A stretch of DNA of 64,000 nt from an uncultured Gammaproteobacteria bacterium. GTDB lineage: Bacteria; Pseudomonadota; Gammaproteobacteria; Pseudomonadales; Pseudohongiellaceae. The DNA lies in assembly GCA_903837345.1 (NCBI GenBank), contig CAILUG010000050.1, positions 16,451 through 80,450 on the forward strand, in the 5' to 3' direction. Both the position numbers and the translations under genes were made by a program. The notes under the pieces were generated by a model. The model worked only from the letters and a program-made list of their open reading frames with translations. It ran no database searches and was not told the origin of the DNA. This document shows positions 1 through 10,600 of this stretch, piece by piece (within the stretch, counting starts at the first letter, position 1; each line of letters opens with the position of its first letter).

Positions 1-349
1 CGCCAACGTCTGTCGCCTCTTTCATACGCAAGGCCTTGATGAAAGGACGACTGAAACTGCTGCAGAATTCCACTGGTTCATCCCCATGAAACTGCAACAG
101 GTCAAGCGGAACTGCTGCCAGCACTTTTTCGATACCGGCTCGTTCGGCATTCACAAACAAGCCCACCACCGAAACAAAGGCCGGCACTGCTTCCACGATG
201 GCCCTGGCCTGCGACAAATCCACTGCCCGTTTGCTGCCTGCGTAGAAAACCAGGCCAATGGCATCGGCGCCCGCTTCCGCTGCCGACAGTGCATCCTCCA
301 CCCGCGTGATACCGCAAATTTTTACTCTGGTTCTGTGGATTTGCTGCAC
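1..349 (-). CDS. trpF: Phosphoribosylanthranilate isomerase, N-terminal part (cut by window edge)
   Basis: TrpF converts N-(5'-phosphoribosyl)anthranilate to CdRP in tryptophan synthesis. About 116 residues are visible. They begin with the family's first beta strand (RVKICGIT, catalytic Cys in ICG), followed by a DAIGLVFY strand and the LLQFHGDE segment typical of the (beta/alpha)8 barrel. The start is GTG: an in-frame TAG lies four codons upstream and no ATG is available. The gene runs off the left edge, so the C-terminus is not seen. It lies 93 bases downstream of truA on the same strand, the arrangement known from pseudomonads (truA-trpF-accD). Confidence 0.93.
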   Translation of the reverse strand, partial: MQQIHRTRVKICGITRVEDALSAAEAGADAIGLVFYAGSKRAVDLSQARAIVEAVPAFVSVVGLFVNAERAGIEKVLAAVPLDLLQFHGDEPVEFCSSFSRPFIKALRMKEATDVG

Positions 350-442
350 AAATTCAACCTAGTTTCAGGGAGGCGCAAGTTTAAAGTATCTGGGCCCCGA
401 GTAGTACCGCAGTTTTCGCCGGAAAACCCCGGTCTTGGCTGC

Positions 443-1231
443 TCAAGGCAAGGTATTTGGCATCCAGGCCGGAATTCCGAACACTTCGGGGTAACGGACC
501 CGGATCAGGCTCAAACCCTGGGCTGGCGCTGTGGGCGCAGCCTGGGTGCGATCACGCAACGCCAGCAGTTGTGCCATCCATTCGACTCTTTGGTTGCCCT
601 GCCCGATTTCCAGCAAGGTGCCGACGATGTTGCGCACCATGTGCAACAGAAAAGCATTGGCTTCAATTTCAATCGTAATCAGGGCTCCGCTGCGTTGCAC
701 CGACACTTCACGGACATTGCGCATGGGCGTGCGCGACTGGCAACCGGCAGCACGGAACGATGAAAAATCATTTTCGCCCAGCAGCAACTGTGCAGCCCTG
801 TGCATGATATCGGCATCCAGTGGCATGTGATGGTGGGTGAGGAACTGGCTGTACATGGCTGGGCGTACCGACGTGTTGCTGATCAGGTATCGGTAACGCC
901 GGCTGGTGGCGGAGAAGCGTGCATGAAAATCGCCGGTGACCTTGCAGGCCCAGCGTACTGCGATAGTTCGCGCCAGCATGGAATTGCTGCCGTGAATCCA
1001 GGCCTTGAGCGGGCGTGCTGCGACAGTATCGAAGTGGATTACCTGGCCGCTGGCATGCACGCCGGCATCAGTACGTCCGGCACACAGCACACTAACCTTG
1101 TGGTCGGCCACTTTGGAAAGTGCGCTTTCCACGTTTTCCTGGACCGTTTGCAGATGCGGATTGAGCTGGGACTGCCAGCCACTGTAAGCACTGCCATCGT
1201 ATTCGATGCCAAGTGCAATTCTGTCAGCCAT
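443..1231 (-). CDS. truA: tRNA pseudouridine(38-40) synthase
   Basis: TruA isomerises uridines 38-40 in the anticodon arm of tRNAs. The 262 residues match the usual family length. The catalytic motif GRTDAGVHA is present, with the nucleophilic Asp at residue 55, and the N-terminal [13 protein letters not shown] strand is typical. The ATG at 1231 overlaps the end of fimV by 8 bases, so the two are probably translationally coupled in one transcript (fimV-truA-trpF). Nothing appears degenerate. Confidence 0.97.
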   Translation of the reverse strand: MADRIALGIEYDGSAYSGWQSQLNPHLQTVQENVESALSKVADHKVSVLCAGRTDAGVHASGQVIHFDTVAARPLKAWIHGSNSMLARTIAVRWACKVTGDFHARFSATSRRYRYLISNTSVRPAMYSQFLTHHHMPLDADIMHRAAQLLLGENDFSSFRAAGCQSRTPMRNVREVSVQRSGALITIEIEANAFLLHMVRNIVGTLLEIGQGNQRVEWMAQLLALRDRTQAAPTAPAQGLSLIRVRYPEVFGIPAWMPNTLP

Positions 1232-3479
1232 TCTGCCATTTCTGTTTCAGCCGTTTTGCTTCGGAAACCTGGGCAGTTTTGCCGCTGGCAATCACTTCGT
1301 CGAGGATTTCCACGGCACCATCAATGTCACCCATGGCTTCATACGCCACTGCCAGATCCAGCCGGGCATCATGGGTATCCTGCGGACCGCTGATGTCATG
1401 GGACTCCTCACCGGCTTCGTCGTCCGGCTGTACTGATTCTTCGTCAAAACCTTTCACTGCCAGCGGATCTTCAATTTCCAGAATGCTGTCATCATCTTCG
1501 AGTGACAATGCAGAAGTATCGAAAGAAACGGTCTCGACTTTTTCTTGCGGCGCTGCTGCCGTGGTTGTGCCGACGATTGTGCTTGCTTCGTTTTTGTCGA
1601 GGTCATCCAGACTCGGCAAAGTGAATTCAAACACCTGGGGTTTGTCCTCAATGGTTTTCGCTGCGGGTGTTTCCGCCGCAGCGGGCACTGGCTCGGCAGT
1701 GAACGCAAAGGTTTCCGGCACTGCGGGTGTTGCAGCTACCGGGACAGGAGCAGGCGCAGGCGCTGCCTCCAGAAAATCTTCATGTTCAACTTCCTGTTCG
1801 GCTTCATGCAGTGCCTGCTCCAGCAGTGCCGCTTCTTCCATCACCGCCCCTGCTTCCTCTACGGCAGTATCGGGGGCCGGCATGGCTGCAGCGACTTCTG
1901 CCGGTTTGGCATTCGGGTGACTGGCAGTTTCAGTCTTGCCACTGCCGCTGGCAGTTGCTTCAGGCGCGTCCTGCGGGCTCTTGAAATCATCAGAGAGCCC
2001 CATTTCGTCGAGCAGTTTGTCGGTGCTGGGCTGAATGACAGCAGTTGGTTTGACAGCAACTTCAGGGGCGGCTGCCGGTTCCGGTGCAAATACCGGCTCA
2101 TCTTCATCCTGCCGTTCAGCGCGCCGGAAGCGCGACATGAAGGCTGTCAGCATGGCACGTATACCACCACCATTGTCTTCGGCTTCGGCGGCGTCAGCGA
2201 GTTCATCAAGCGAAACCTCATCATCCTCACCGGTCTCAGCCTGGGCTTTGCGGCGCTTGATGAAAATCATCAAGGCCACCGCGACTGCAACTGCCAGCAC
2301 CGCACCCAGCAATACAACACTGTTGCTGAGCAATGCGACTATTTCATCAACAGTACCACCCGCGCTCGCTGACGTGGCGGCAGCTTCCGCACTGGTCACA
2401 GCGTCTTTGGTGGCGACAGATTGTTTGCTCAACTGGGCCTGCAATTGGGCAATACGTTCATCTTCAATCGTTATGATGTTTTGCAACAGGTCAATCTGTT
2501 CCTGCACGGCGCTCAGCCGGTTGGTCAATTCGAGATTCTCCAGCTTGGAACGGTCGAGGCTCTCTTCACCAAGCATCAACTGGTTTTTCAGTGACTTGAT
2601 GGTGGCATCCAGATCACTGCTGCCACCGCCGCCGGCATCCTGGTCACCACTGAGCAATGTCAATTCATCCCTGGCTTTGGCGCCTTTGGCGCCGGCCGAG
2701 TCGTTGACCGCCAGAGGCTCAGCAGTCAATTCCTGGTTTTGCTGGTTGATCTGGGCAACCGCGGCTTCCTGGTCGATCAGGTTGATCTCGTCCTGACGCG
2801 GAATGCGCAGCACTTTGCCAACCAGTATCCGGTTGACATTGTTGTTGACGAAAGCGTCTTCGTTCGCACGCTGGATCGCTACCATCATCTGCTGCACACC
2901 CACACTCCCGGATGGGCGGGTTTGTGCGGCAATCTCGTACAAGCTGTCGCCTTTGTTGACCACATACTCCAGCGCCGGGCTCGTGCTGGTGGCATTCTGG
3001 CTGGCAGTTGTTTGCGCTGCGGCTCCGGTAACCGGAGTGCTCACTTTGGCAGCAGAGGCAACTTTGCTGTTTTGCGGCAGATCCAGCAGCAAGGTGTATT
3101 CACGCAGGGTGCGGCCGCCGGGCCAACTGACACCTACCAGAAAATTCAGAAAGGGTTCGGAAATATCGTCGGTGGAAGTGACCAGAATATCGCCGGTGCC
3201 ATCCTTGTGAATTTCAACCTGGAATTTGAGCAGTGCGAGATGGGTGTTGCGTTCCACATGCGCAATTTCAAATTCCTTGTCTGTCGCAAGCGTCGCCTTT
3301 ACTTGCGAGACATCGAATCTGCCGACATCAAGTAACTGGATATGTGCCCGCAAAGGCTGATTGAGCGCAGACTCAACCGTAATGTCGCCCAAGCCCTGGG
3401 CATTGGCTGGGACTGCAAATGCAACAGCCATCATCAACAGAATGACGGTGGCAGTGCCTGTTTGGGATATGAATCGCAT
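1224..3479 (-). CDS. fimV: FimV/HubP-type polar peptidoglycan-binding protein
   Basis: FimV/HubP proteins are inner-membrane polar organisers that affect type IV pili and twitching. The layout fits the family: signal peptide (residues 1-27), a conserved periplasmic domain beginning [15 protein letters not shown], a LysM domain around 175-230 ([13 protein letters not shown]), a coiled coil around 290-350, a transmembrane segment around 380-405 ending in a KRR stop, a long acidic Ala/Glu/Pro-rich cytoplasmic region, and the FimV C-terminal domain ([16 protein letters not shown]) at about 700-751. A strong AAGGAG site precedes the ATG. At 751 residues it is shorter than the roughly 900-residue Pseudomonas protein; the difference is probably in the acidic linker. 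Confidence 0.93.
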   Translation of the reverse strand: MRFISQTGTATVILLMMAVAFAVPANAQGLGDITVESALNQPLRAHIQLLDVGRFDVSQVKATLATDKEFEIAHVERNTHLALLKFQVEIHKDGTGDILVTSTDDISEPFLNFLVGVSWPGGRTLREYTLLLDLPQNSKVASAAKVSTPVTGAAAQTTASQNATSTSPALEYVVNKGDSLYEIAAQTRPSGSVGVQQMMVAIQRANEDAFVNNNVNRILVGKVLRIPRQDEINLIDQEAAVAQINQQNQELTAEPLAVNDSAGAKGAKARDELTLLSGDQDAGGGGSSDLDATIKSLKNQLMLGEESLDRSKLENLELTNRLSAVQEQIDLLQNIITIEDERIAQLQAQLSKQSVATKDAVTSAEAAATSASAGGTVDEIVALLSNSVVLLGAVLAVAVAVALMIFIKRRKAQAETGEDDEVSLDELADAAEAEDNGGGIRAMLTAFMSRFRRAERQDEDEPVFAPEPAAAPEVAVKPTAVIQPSTDKLLDEMGLSDDFKSPQDAPEATASGSGKTETASHPNAKPAEVAAAMPAPDTAVEEAGAVMEEAALLEQALHEAEQEVEHEDFLEAAPAPAPVPVAATPAVPETFAFTAEPVPAAAETPAAKTIEDKPQVFEFTLPSLDDLDKNEASTIVGTTTAAAPQEKVETVSFDTSALSLEDDDSILEIEDPLAVKGFDEESVQPDDEAGEESHDISGPQDTHDARLDLAVAYEAMGDIDGAVEILDEVIASGKTAQVSEAKRLKQKWQNG

Positions 3480-3694
3480 AGCTCTCCTTGAACAGCATTG
3501 GAGGCGGTTTTATCAACCGGGCCGACAAGGAATTCCGCCGATACTCATTGCGATCCGGCCAACAACCACCTGCCTGCTATCCAAACCATCAATTCGATCT
3601 ATCGACCTGACGATTCGACCTGGTGATGATGGAGCATGATCCAATGGCGGCTGAGAACTTGAGAATTCTCTTGTAAATCAGCCGCTAGTATTCA

Positions 3695-4717
3695 TTAGAT
3701 ATAGTCTTTTATCAACACTTCTGCGATCTGAACTGAGTTCAAGGCCGCACCTTTACGCAGGTTATCGGACACAACCCACATATCGATGCCATTCGGATGG
3801 GAAATATCCTTGCGGATACGGCCTACCCAGGTTTCGTCATGGTCAGTCCCTTCCGGAATCGGACACGGGTAACCGCCAGGCTTCTGCTCGTCCATCAGCT
3901 TGACCCCAGGCGCCTTTTTCAGCAGTTCGCGCACTTCTTCCACCGTGATCTTCTGGCGGGTCTCGATATGTATGGCCTCGGAATGGGAATAGAACACCGG
4001 CACCCGCACACAGGTCGGGTTTACCAGAATAGTCGGGTCTTCCATGATTTTCTGGGTTTCCCACACCATTTTCATCTCTTCCTTGGTATAGCCGTTGTCC
4101 TGGAACACATCGATCTGCGGGATCACGTTGAATGCGATCTGCTTCGGATAAACCTTGATTTCCGGCTCTTTGCCGTTCAACAGGGCAATGGTCTGGCCAG
4201 CCAGCTCATCAATCGCTTCCTTGCCGGTACCTGAAACCGACTGGTAGGTGCAGACGTTGATGCGGGCAATCCCAACTTTGTCGTGGATAGGCTTCAACGC
4301 CACCAGCATCTGGATGGTCGAGCAGTTCGGGTTGGCGATAATGTTGTGGTTCTTGTACTGGGCTACCGCGTGCGGGTTCACTTCCGGCACCACCAACGGG
4401 ATGTCTTCCTCGTAGCGGAACTGGGAGGTGTTGTCGATCACGATGCAGCCGGCTTTACCAGCTTTCGGTGCATAAATGGCAGAGACGCTGGCTCCGGGCG
4501 AAAACAGTCCGATCTGCGCTTTACTGAAGTCAAAATCTGCAAGATTTTCAACAGTATATTGCTTGTTGTTAAAGCTGAGTGTTTCGCCCGCACTACGCTC
4601 ACTGGCCAATAAATACAGGTTACGAACCGGAAACTTGCGCTGTTCCAGGATGCGGATCATGGTTTTGCCAACGGCTCCGGTAGCTCCGACCACGGCGACG
4701 TCATATTGCTTGCTCAT
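3695..4717 (-). CDS. asd: Aspartate-semialdehyde dehydrogenase
   Basis: Asd reduces aspartyl phosphate to aspartate semialdehyde, the branch point for lysine/diaminopimelate, threonine and methionine. Length is 340 residues. The NADP-binding GATGAVGKTM motif is at 11-20, the catalytic Cys is in NPNCSTIQ (about residue 132), and the substrate-binding HSEAIHIE segment is near 246-253. A clear TAGGAG ribosome site lies ahead of the ATG. The gene is followed by 215 bases without a gene before fimV, and preceded by leuD with a 95-base spacer that contains a stem-loop. Confidence 0.97.
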   Translation of the reverse strand: MSKQYDVAVVGATGAVGKTMIRILEQRKFPVRNLYLLASERSAGETLSFNNKQYTVENLADFDFSKAQIGLFSPGASVSAIYAPKAGKAGCIVIDNTSQFRYEEDIPLVVPEVNPHAVAQYKNHNIIANPNCSTIQMLVALKPIHDKVGIARINVCTYQSVSGTGKEAIDELAGQTIALLNGKEPEIKVYPKQIAFNVIPQIDVFQDNGYTKEEMKMVWETQKIMEDPTILVNPTCVRVPVFYSHSEAIHIETRQKITVEEVRELLKKAPGVKLMDEQKPGGYPCPIPEGTDHDETWVGRIRKDISHPNGIDMWVVSDNLRKGAALNSVQIAEVLIKDYI

Positions 4718-4737
4718 ACACTCACTCCTAACTGGTC

Positions 4738-4758
4738 ACGGGCACCATTGGCACCCGT
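4738..4758 (-). other. Stem-loop in the leuD-asd spacer
   Basis: On the minus-strand RNA, nine bases pair with nine across a 3-base AAU loop, using two G-U wobbles. Read as plus-strand RNA the same two positions are mismatches, so the structure favours the minus transcript. It ends about 20 bases before the asd start and has no U-run, so it looks more like an mRNA processing or stability element than a terminator. Role inferred only. Confidence 0.35.
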
Positions 4759-4812
4759 TTCAGTTTTCACTATGGTTTTCAAATCAAAAGGTTGAAACGG
4801 TTTATTCAAGTC

Positions 4813-5451
4813 TCAGGAGAATAGCCAGGGCGCCTTCACCTGATAGCTCTTTTCAAAGGCCCGGATCGCATCCGCGTGCTGCATGGTCAGACCGATGTCG
4901 TCGAGACCGTTGAGCAGGATGTGCTTGCGGGACGGTTCAACCTCAAACTTGATGACGCTGCCGTCAGGCTTGGTCAAGGTCTGTGCTGCCAGATCCACGT
5001 TCAAGTTAAAGCCCGGGGTCGCTGCTGTTTCCTTGAAAAGCTGATCAACCACTTTTTCATCCAGCACAATCAGCAATATCCCGTTCTTCACGCAGTTATT
5101 GAAGAAGATGTCGGCATAGCTCGGGGCGATGACACAACGGATGCCAAAATCATCCAGCGCCCATGGAGCATGCTCACGGCTGGAACCACAGCCGAAGTTC
5201 TCGCGTGCCAGCAAAATGGACGCACCCTGGTAGCGTGGCTGGTTGGCGACGAAGTCCGGGTTAAGCGGACGCCCTGTGCATTCCTGGTCCGGCAAGCCCT
5301 TGTCCAAATAACGGGCTTCATCGAACAGGTTCTTGCCGAAGCCGGTACGCTTGATCGACTTCAGGAACTGTTTGGGGATGATGTAGTCCGTGTCCACGTT
5401 GGCACGGTCGAGGGGCATGACCAGCCCTTTTTCAGTAGTAAACTTTTTCAT
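4813..5451 (-). CDS. leuD: 3-isopropylmalate dehydratase small subunit
   Basis: LeuD is the swivelling small subunit that pairs with LeuC to isomerise 2-isopropylmalate to 3-isopropylmalate in leucine synthesis. The 212 residues match the bacterial family. Visible hallmarks are [17 protein letters not shown] near the N-terminus and the substrate-loop motif [13 protein letters not shown] at about 90-105. It follows leuC by 44 bases. In pseudomonads leuB normally lies between this gene and asd; here it does not. Confidence 0.97.
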   Translation of the reverse strand: MKKFTTEKGLVMPLDRANVDTDYIIPKQFLKSIKRTGFGKNLFDEARYLDKGLPDQECTGRPLNPDFVANQPRYQGASILLARENFGCGSSREHAPWALDDFGIRCVIAPSYADIFFNNCVKNGILLIVLDEKVVDQLFKETAATPGFNLNVDLAAQTLTKPDGSVIKFEVEPSRKHILLNGLDDIGLTMQHADAIRAFEKSYQVKAPWLFS

Positions 5452-5495
5452 ATTGGCTTCAACTATATTCAGTAATTAATTGATCAGGCTGACAA

Positions 5496-6923
5496 TCAAA
5501 GCAAGGGCACATCGCGGACATCAACGAAGTGACCAAACACCGCAGCTGCCGCTGCCATAGCCGGGCTGACCAGATGCGTACGGCCACCAAAACCCTGCCG
5601 ACCTTCGAAGTTGCGGTTGGAGGTGGATGCACAATGCTCGCCCGGCTCCAGTTGGTCGGCATTCATCGCCAGGCACATCGAGCAACCCGGTTCGCGCCAC
5701 TGCAGACCGGCTTCCTTGAATACCTTGTCCAAACCCTCTTTCTCGGCTTGTGCTTTCACCAGACCGGAACCTGGTACTACCAGAGCCTCGCGGATGTTGG
5801 CCGCCACCTTGCGCCCCTTCACCACTGCCGCTGCGGCACGCAGATCTTCAATGCGGGAATTGGTGCAGGAACCGATGAAGACCCGATCCAGCCTGATTGC
5901 CTGGATAGGCGTGCCAGCAGTCAGCCCCATGTACTTGAGCGCCTGCTGGTAATTGCCCTTCTTGCTGTCATTGGCAGCCAGCGCCGGATCCGGCACCTTG
6001 CCGGTAACCGGTGCCACCATTTCCGGTGAAGTGCCCCAGCTGACCTGCGGCACAATGTCACCACCTTCCAACTCAACCACAGCATCAAAGCTGGCATCAG
6101 CATCACTGACCAGCGTGCGCCATACGGCCACTGCCTGATCCCACTCTGCACCTTTCGGTGCAAATGGACGACCTTGCAGATAACTGATGGTCTTTTCATC
6201 AACAGCAACAATCCCTGCACGCGCACCGGCTTCAATGGCCATGTTGCAGACGGTCATGCGGCCTTCGATGGACAAACTGCGGATCACCTCACCACCGAAT
6301 TCGATGGTGTAGCCAGTACCGCCAGCCGTACCGATTTTGCCGATGATGGCAAGGATCACGTCCTTGGCAGTCACCCCTGGCTTGAGGGCGCCGTTCACTT
6401 TCACCAGCATGTTCCTGGCTTTCTTCTGCACCAGACACTGGGTAGCCAGCACATGTTCCACTTCAGAGGTGCCAATGCCATGCGCCAAAGCGCCGAGCGC
6501 ACCATGGGTGGAGGTATGGGAGTCGCCACAGACGATGGTCATGCCCGGCAATGTGCGGCCCTGTTCCGGCCCGATTACATGCACGATGCCGTGACGGGGA
6601 TCGTCAATCGTGAACTCTTCGATGCCAAAGTCCTTGCAGTTGTCGTCGAGGAACTTCACCTGGATTCTGGAAACCGGATCGACGATGCCTTCAACCCCGC
6701 GCGAGCGTTCGCTGGTGGTGGTGGGCACGTTATGATCTGGCGTCGCCATGTTGGCGCCCGCGCGCCAGGCCCGACGGCCGGCCAGACGCAAGCCTTCAAA
6801 GGCCTGGGGTGAAGTCACTTCATGCAGAAAGTGCAGATCGATATAGAGCAGCGCTGTGCCGTTCTCCAGCTCCTTGACGAGGTGGGAATTCCACAGCTTG
6901 TCATACAAAGTTTTGCCAGCCAT
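5496..6923 (-). CDS. leuC: 3-isopropylmalate dehydratase large subunit
   Basis: LeuC is the aconitase-superfamily large subunit that carries the [4Fe-4S] cluster. The 475 residues are full length. It contains [26 protein letters not shown] and the C-terminal [13 protein letters not shown], which supply the three cluster cysteines. GAGG precedes the ATG by 5 bases. The 80-base upstream spacer towards aroC is markedly AT-rich against the surrounding sequence and probably holds the leuCD promoter. Confidence 0.97.
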   Translation of the reverse strand: MAGKTLYDKLWNSHLVKELENGTALLYIDLHFLHEVTSPQAFEGLRLAGRRAWRAGANMATPDHNVPTTTSERSRGVEGIVDPVSRIQVKFLDDNCKDFGIEEFTIDDPRHGIVHVIGPEQGRTLPGMTIVCGDSHTSTHGALGALAHGIGTSEVEHVLATQCLVQKKARNMLVKVNGALKPGVTAKDVILAIIGKIGTAGGTGYTIEFGGEVIRSLSIEGRMTVCNMAIEAGARAGIVAVDEKTISYLQGRPFAPKGAEWDQAVAVWRTLVSDADASFDAVVELEGGDIVPQVSWGTSPEMVAPVTGKVPDPALAANDSKKGNYQQALKYMGLTAGTPIQAIRLDRVFIGSCTNSRIEDLRAAAAVVKGRKVAANIREALVVPGSGLVKAQAEKEGLDKVFKEAGLQWREPGCSMCLAMNADQLEPGEHCASTSNRNFEGRQGFGGRTHLVSPAMAAAAAVFGHFVDVRDVPLL

Positions 6924-7003
6924 AAAAACCTCTTTACTAACAAATAATTAGATACAAATGCTAAACCAGAATATTAATCTTGAAATTACTTTAGCTATAA
7001 ACT

Positions 7004-8098
7004 TCAATTCTTTGAAATATCAGGTGTTTTTACCGAAACATCAAGGTTCTGGGCGCGATGTCGCAACAGGTGATCCATCAAAGTCAGCGCCATCATGGCT
7101 TCTGCAATCGGTGTTGCACGAATTCCTACACAGGGATCATGTCTGCCAGTCGTTATAATCTCGGCAGGATTACCATTTATATCAATAGTTTGGCCTGGAA
7201 TCCTGATGCTAGAAGTAGGCTTCAATGCCAGATGTGCAATGATGTCCTGGCCGGTGCTGATACCGCCCAGTATGCCGCCTGCATTGTTACTGAGGAAACC
7301 CTGTGGACTCATCAGGTCGCGATGCTCGGATCCCTTCTGTTCGACCACGGCGAAGCCGGCTCCGATCTCGACGCCTTTGACGGCATTGATGCTCATTAGT
7401 CCATGAGCGAGTTCGGCATCGAGACGGTCAAAGATCGGCTCACCCAACCCCACCGGCACCCCGGAGGCGACCACGGTTATCCTGGCACCGATGGAATTAC
7501 CCTCCTTGTTGAGTGCCGTCATGTAGGCTTCCAGCTCGGTAACCCTGGACGGATCCGGACAGAAAAACGGGTTGTTGCCAACTTCATTCCAGTCGACCAG
7601 CTCCAGCTTGATGGGACCCAGTTGGCTCAGGTAGCCACGCACGCTGACTCCGAACTTGCTCGCCAGATACTTTTTGGCAATCGCCCCGGCCGCCACCCGC
7701 ATCGCCGTTTCCCGTGCGGAGGAACGCCCACCCCCACGATAGTCGCGGATACCGTACTTGTGGGTGTAGGTGTAGTCGGCATGGGAGGGCCGGAACAGGT
7801 CCTTGATGTTGCTGTAGTCCTTGCTCTTCTGGTCAGTGTTTTCGATCAGGAGGGCAATCGGGGTTCCGGTAGTCACCCCCTCAAACACACCCGAGAGGAT
7901 GCGCACCGCATCATCTTCCCGACGCTGGGTAGTGAAGCGGGAAGTGCCCGGTTTGCGACGATCAAGATCGGTCTGTATGTCTGCTTCGCACAGCGGCAGC
8001 CCCGGCGGGCAACCATCCACGATGCAGCCCAGGGCCGGCCCGTGGCTTTCGCCAAAGCTCGTCACACAAAACAAACGGCCGAAACTGTTGCCCGACAT
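7004..8098 (-). CDS. aroC: Chorismate synthase
   Basis: AroC makes chorismate from EPSP with reduced FMN as cofactor. The 364 residues are full length. Family signatures [18 protein letters not shown] (N-terminus), the [17 protein letters not shown] block and the C-terminal [17 protein letters not shown] are present. It lies between leuC and the divergent LysR gene, where pseudomonads usually have no gene. With DAHP synthase at 37.7 kb it is one of two shikimate-pathway enzymes in the window. Confidence 0.97.
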   Translation of the reverse strand: MSGNSFGRLFCVTSFGESHGPALGCIVDGCPPGLPLCEADIQTDLDRRKPGTSRFTTQRREDDAVRILSGVFEGVTTGTPIALLIENTDQKSKDYSNIKDLFRPSHADYTYTHKYGIRDYRGGGRSSARETAMRVAAGAIAKKYLASKFGVSVRGYLSQLGPIKLELVDWNEVGNNPFFCPDPSRVTELEAYMTALNKEGNSIGARITVVASGVPVGLGEPIFDRLDAELAHGLMSINAVKGVEIGAGFAVVEQKGSEHRDLMSPQGFLSNNAGGILGGISTGQDIIAHLALKPTSSIRIPGQTIDINGNPAEIITTGRHDPCVGIRATPIAEAMMALTLMDHLLRHRAQNLDVSVKTPDISKN

Positions 8099-8175
8099 GG
8101 TGTCTATACCTGCTGCAAGAGGGAGGCAATCACGATGGCGCGCAGATTAATCCTCTCTCCCAAATAAAACAAATT

Positions 8176-8209
8176 TATAATTTTCATGAATTCCATTACA
8201 TTTAGGAAT
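8176..8209 (+). promoter_or_regulatory. Candidate -10 box and operator between aroC and the LysR gene
   Basis: A perfect TATAAT lies at 8176-8181 on the plus strand, without a good -35 at 17 bases. Just downstream, ATTCC (8190-8194) and GGAAT (8205-8209) form an interrupted dyad of the size bound by LysR-type regulators. The 136-base divergent spacer is AT-rich. This may be the autoregulatory site of the LysR protein; the assignment is inference from position and symmetry. Confidence 0.35.
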
Positions 8210-8234
8210 ACCACTCACTCCTACCCGGAGGCTT

Positions 8235-9116
8235 ATGGACTTCCAGAACCTGCGTGCCTTCATGGCAGTGGCGGAAAACAATTCGTTCTCACGCGCCGCC
8301 GACCAGTTACACCTGACCCAGCCCGCGATCAGCAAACGCATCCTGACTCTGGAAGCCGATCTTAACCAGCGGCTGTTCGACCGCATCGGCTGGCAATTGT
8401 CACTGACCGAAGCCGGCGAATGCCTGCTGCCGCGCGCACGCCAGATTCTGCAGCTGATCGAGCAGACCCGCCAGGCGCTCGATGATCTGTCGGGCCAGGT
8501 ACAAGGCAACCTGAAACTGGTAACCAGCCATCACATCGGGCTGCATCGTCTGCCGCGGGTGCTACGCGAATACAAGCAGGCCTATCCGGATGTGAAGCTC
8601 AGCATCCGCTTTCTCAATTCACAGGAAACCCACCAGAACATTCTTGAAGGCAAGGGTGAGCTCGGTATCACCACTTACGAAGAACGCGCCAACGATTCAT
8701 TGCTGACGCAGGATATCTGGCACGACACCTTGCACTTCGTGGTGGCACGTGACCATCCGCTGCTGAAACAAAAAAACGTGAAGCTGCGTGATCTGACCGG
8801 CTATACGGCCATCCTGCCGGATGTGCGATTTTATACCGGCCGCACCGTTTCGGAATTGTTCCAGCAGCAGGGACTGACGCTGAAACTGGATCAGGATCTG
8901 AGCATCGACAATCTGGAAACGCTGAAGGCGATGGTATCAATCGGCGATTCGTGGAGTGTGCTGCCGGCGACCATGCTCGACGACCGCAGCGTTGTGGCCC
9001 TCAATATCAAGGACGTTGCCCTGAGCCGCCGGCTGGTCTGCATCCGGCACAAGGATCGCACGTTGAGCAAGGCCGCGCAGACCTTTCTGAAAGTACTGGA
9101 GGCGCATCGCGATTAA
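8235..9116 (+). CDS. LysR-family transcriptional regulator (probable leu-linked)
   Basis: A LysR-type regulator of 293 residues. The N-terminal winged helix (MDFQNLRAFMAVAENNSF and AADQLHLTQPAISKRI) is followed by an effector domain from about residue 90. A GGAGG site precedes the ATG. The segment VTSHHIGLHRLPRVLREY resembles, from memory, the LysR protein encoded beside leuC in pseudomonads, so control of leuCD is a fair inference even though aroC now separates them. Its stop overlaps the prmB end by 4 bases tail to tail. Confidence 0.85.
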   Translation: MDFQNLRAFMAVAENNSFSRAADQLHLTQPAISKRILTLEADLNQRLFDRIGWQLSLTEAGECLLPRARQILQLIEQTRQALDDLSGQVQGNLKLVTSHHIGLHRLPRVLREYKQAYPDVKLSIRFLNSQETHQNILEGKGELGITTYEERANDSLLTQDIWHDTLHFVVARDHPLLKQKNVKLRDLTGYTAILPDVRFYTGRTVSELFQQQGLTLKLDQDLSIDNLETLKAMVSIGDSWSVLPATMLDDRSVVALNIKDVALSRRLVCIRHKDRTLSKAAQTFLKVLEAHRD

Positions 9117-9988
9117 GCGCGCAAATCCCGGGCTGTCAGCGCACAGATGCCTTCGCCACCATATGCAAAATCCAGCCACAGGAACGGCAGGTCAGGACGC
9201 GCCGCATCCAGCAAGGGCCAGGTCGCACCGGTTTCCAGCAGCAGCAAACCGGCTTCCGTCATGAAATCTGCAGCCTGTTGCAGGATGCGCAACGGAATTT
9301 CCAGACCTTCATTGCCTGTCAACAATCCCAGTTGCGGTTCACGCAGATATTCAGCAGGCAGCCCGGCATATTCCTCGGCGCTGACATAGGGCGGATTGCT
9401 GACAATCAGATCAAACTTGCCTGTGACGGCCGCAAACAGATCCGATTCCACCAGTTGCACGCGCTGGCCCAGGCCGTGTTTGTCCACATTGATACGAGCC
9501 ACCGCCAGCGCATCAGGGCTCAGATCTGCCAGCACCACTTCCGCCTCGGGAAATGCCAAGGCACACGCGATGCCGATGCAACCACCACCAGCACACAAAT
9601 CCAGAATGCGACGGGGAGCAGTCTTGATCAAGGTCTCAAAACGGGTATCGATCAGTTCGGCAAACGGCGAGCGCGGCACCAGCACGCGCTCATCGACATA
9701 GAAAGGCAAACCGCAAAACCAGGCCTCATGCAGCAGGTAGGCCAGGGGTTTGCGGGTTTCGATACGCTGCGTGGCGAGCCGGGCGACTTCCGTCACCAGA
9801 GCAGGCGGCAACCGGGTATCCAGTTGCAGAGACGGCAACGCATGGCGGCGCGCCAGCGTTTCCAGCAGCCAGCAGGCTTCATCCCAGGCATTGTCAGTGC
9901 CGTGGCCAAAAAACAGTTCGGCTGTTTCGAAGGCCGCAGTCATCTTTTCCAGACATTCCTGCGTATTTACCACACCATTCAACAACAT
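9113..9988 (-). CDS. prmB: Ribosomal protein uL3 glutamine N5-methyltransferase
   Basis: PrmB methylates a glutamine of ribosomal protein L3 using S-adenosylmethionine. It has 291 residues. The N-terminal helical part includes FGHGTDNAWDEA and the AWFCGLPFYVDERVLVPRSP block shared with E. coli PrmB. The Rossmann domain has DLCAGGGCIGI (SAM loop) and the catalytic SNPPYV at about 190. HemK/PrmC is the alternative, but GTDN and AWFCG favour PrmB. It is divergent from folE across a 72-base spacer. Confidence 0.92.
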   Translation of the reverse strand: MLLNGVVNTQECLEKMTAAFETAELFFGHGTDNAWDEACWLLETLARRHALPSLQLDTRLPPALVTEVARLATQRIETRKPLAYLLHEAWFCGLPFYVDERVLVPRSPFAELIDTRFETLIKTAPRRILDLCAGGGCIGIACALAFPEAEVVLADLSPDALAVARINVDKHGLGQRVQLVESDLFAAVTGKFDLIVSNPPYVSAEEYAGLPAEYLREPQLGLLTGNEGLEIPLRILQQAADFMTEAGLLLLETGATWPLLDAARPDLPFLWLDFAYGGEGICALTARDLRA

Positions 9989-10060
9989 TGCTGGCCTGCT
10001 TTACCCTGCCAAATTAATCGCGTAGGGTGCGCAGTTTAGCTGTAACCGGAAAGTAATAGT

Positions 10061-10600
10061 ATGAAAGACGCATACGCCAGCATTATCAAATCCATGGGCG
10101 AGGATTTGAACCGGCCTGGCCTGGCGGGAACGCCGGAGCGAGCCGCCAAAGCCATGGAATTCCTGACCCAGGGCTATCAGCAGAATGTTGACGACATCAT
10201 CAATGGTGCAATGTTTCCCACCACCTCCAATGAAATGGTGATCGTCAAAAACATTGAACTCTATTCACTGTGCGAACATCACCTGCTGCCGTTCATCGGC
10301 AAATGCCATGTCGCCTACCTGCCTACCGGCATGGTGATCGGCCTGTCGAAAATTGCCCGCATCGTTGACATGTTCGCGCGCCGCCTGCAGATCCAGGAAC
10401 AACTGACCCAGCAGATTGCCGAAACCATCATGGACAAAACCAGGGCGCTCGGGGTGGGTGTGATCATCGAGTCACAACATATGTGCATGATGATGCGTGG
10501 AGTGCAGAAACAGAATTCAGTGATGACTACTTCCTGCATGCTGGGAGCGTTCCGTGAACGTCAAACCACCCGCAGTGAATTCCTGTCGCTGATCAAGTAA
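10061..10600 (+). CDS. folE: GTP cyclohydrolase I
   Basis: FolE opens GTP to 7,8-dihydroneopterin triphosphate, the first step of folate (and queuosine precursor) synthesis. It has 179 residues. The zinc ligands are visible in [12 protein letters not shown] (Cys and His) and in [13 protein letters not shown] (second Cys). The T-fold segment [17 protein letters not shown] is typical. The 3' end overlaps the hydrolase gene on the other strand by 8 bases. Confidence 0.96.
   Translation: MKDAYASIIKSMGEDLNRPGLAGTPERAAKAMEFLTQGYQQNVDDIINGAMFPTTSNEMVIVKNIELYSLCEHHLLPFIGKCHVAYLPTGMVIGLSKIARIVDMFARRLQIQEQLTQQIAETIMDKTRALGVGVIIESQHMCMMMRGVQKQNSVMTTSCMLGAFRERQTTRSEFLSLIK

Noticed and set aside
1545..2796. 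Open frames of 250-275 codons antisense to fimV
   Set aside because: They mirror the repetitive acidic and Ala-rich fimV codons; Ser/Cys/Gly-rich translations match no protein pattern.
3600..3670. Repeated TCGACCTG units and a GAGAATTCTC palindrome in the asd-fimV spacer
   Set aside because: Short, isolated and without a positioned promoter or terminator; not enough to call an operator.
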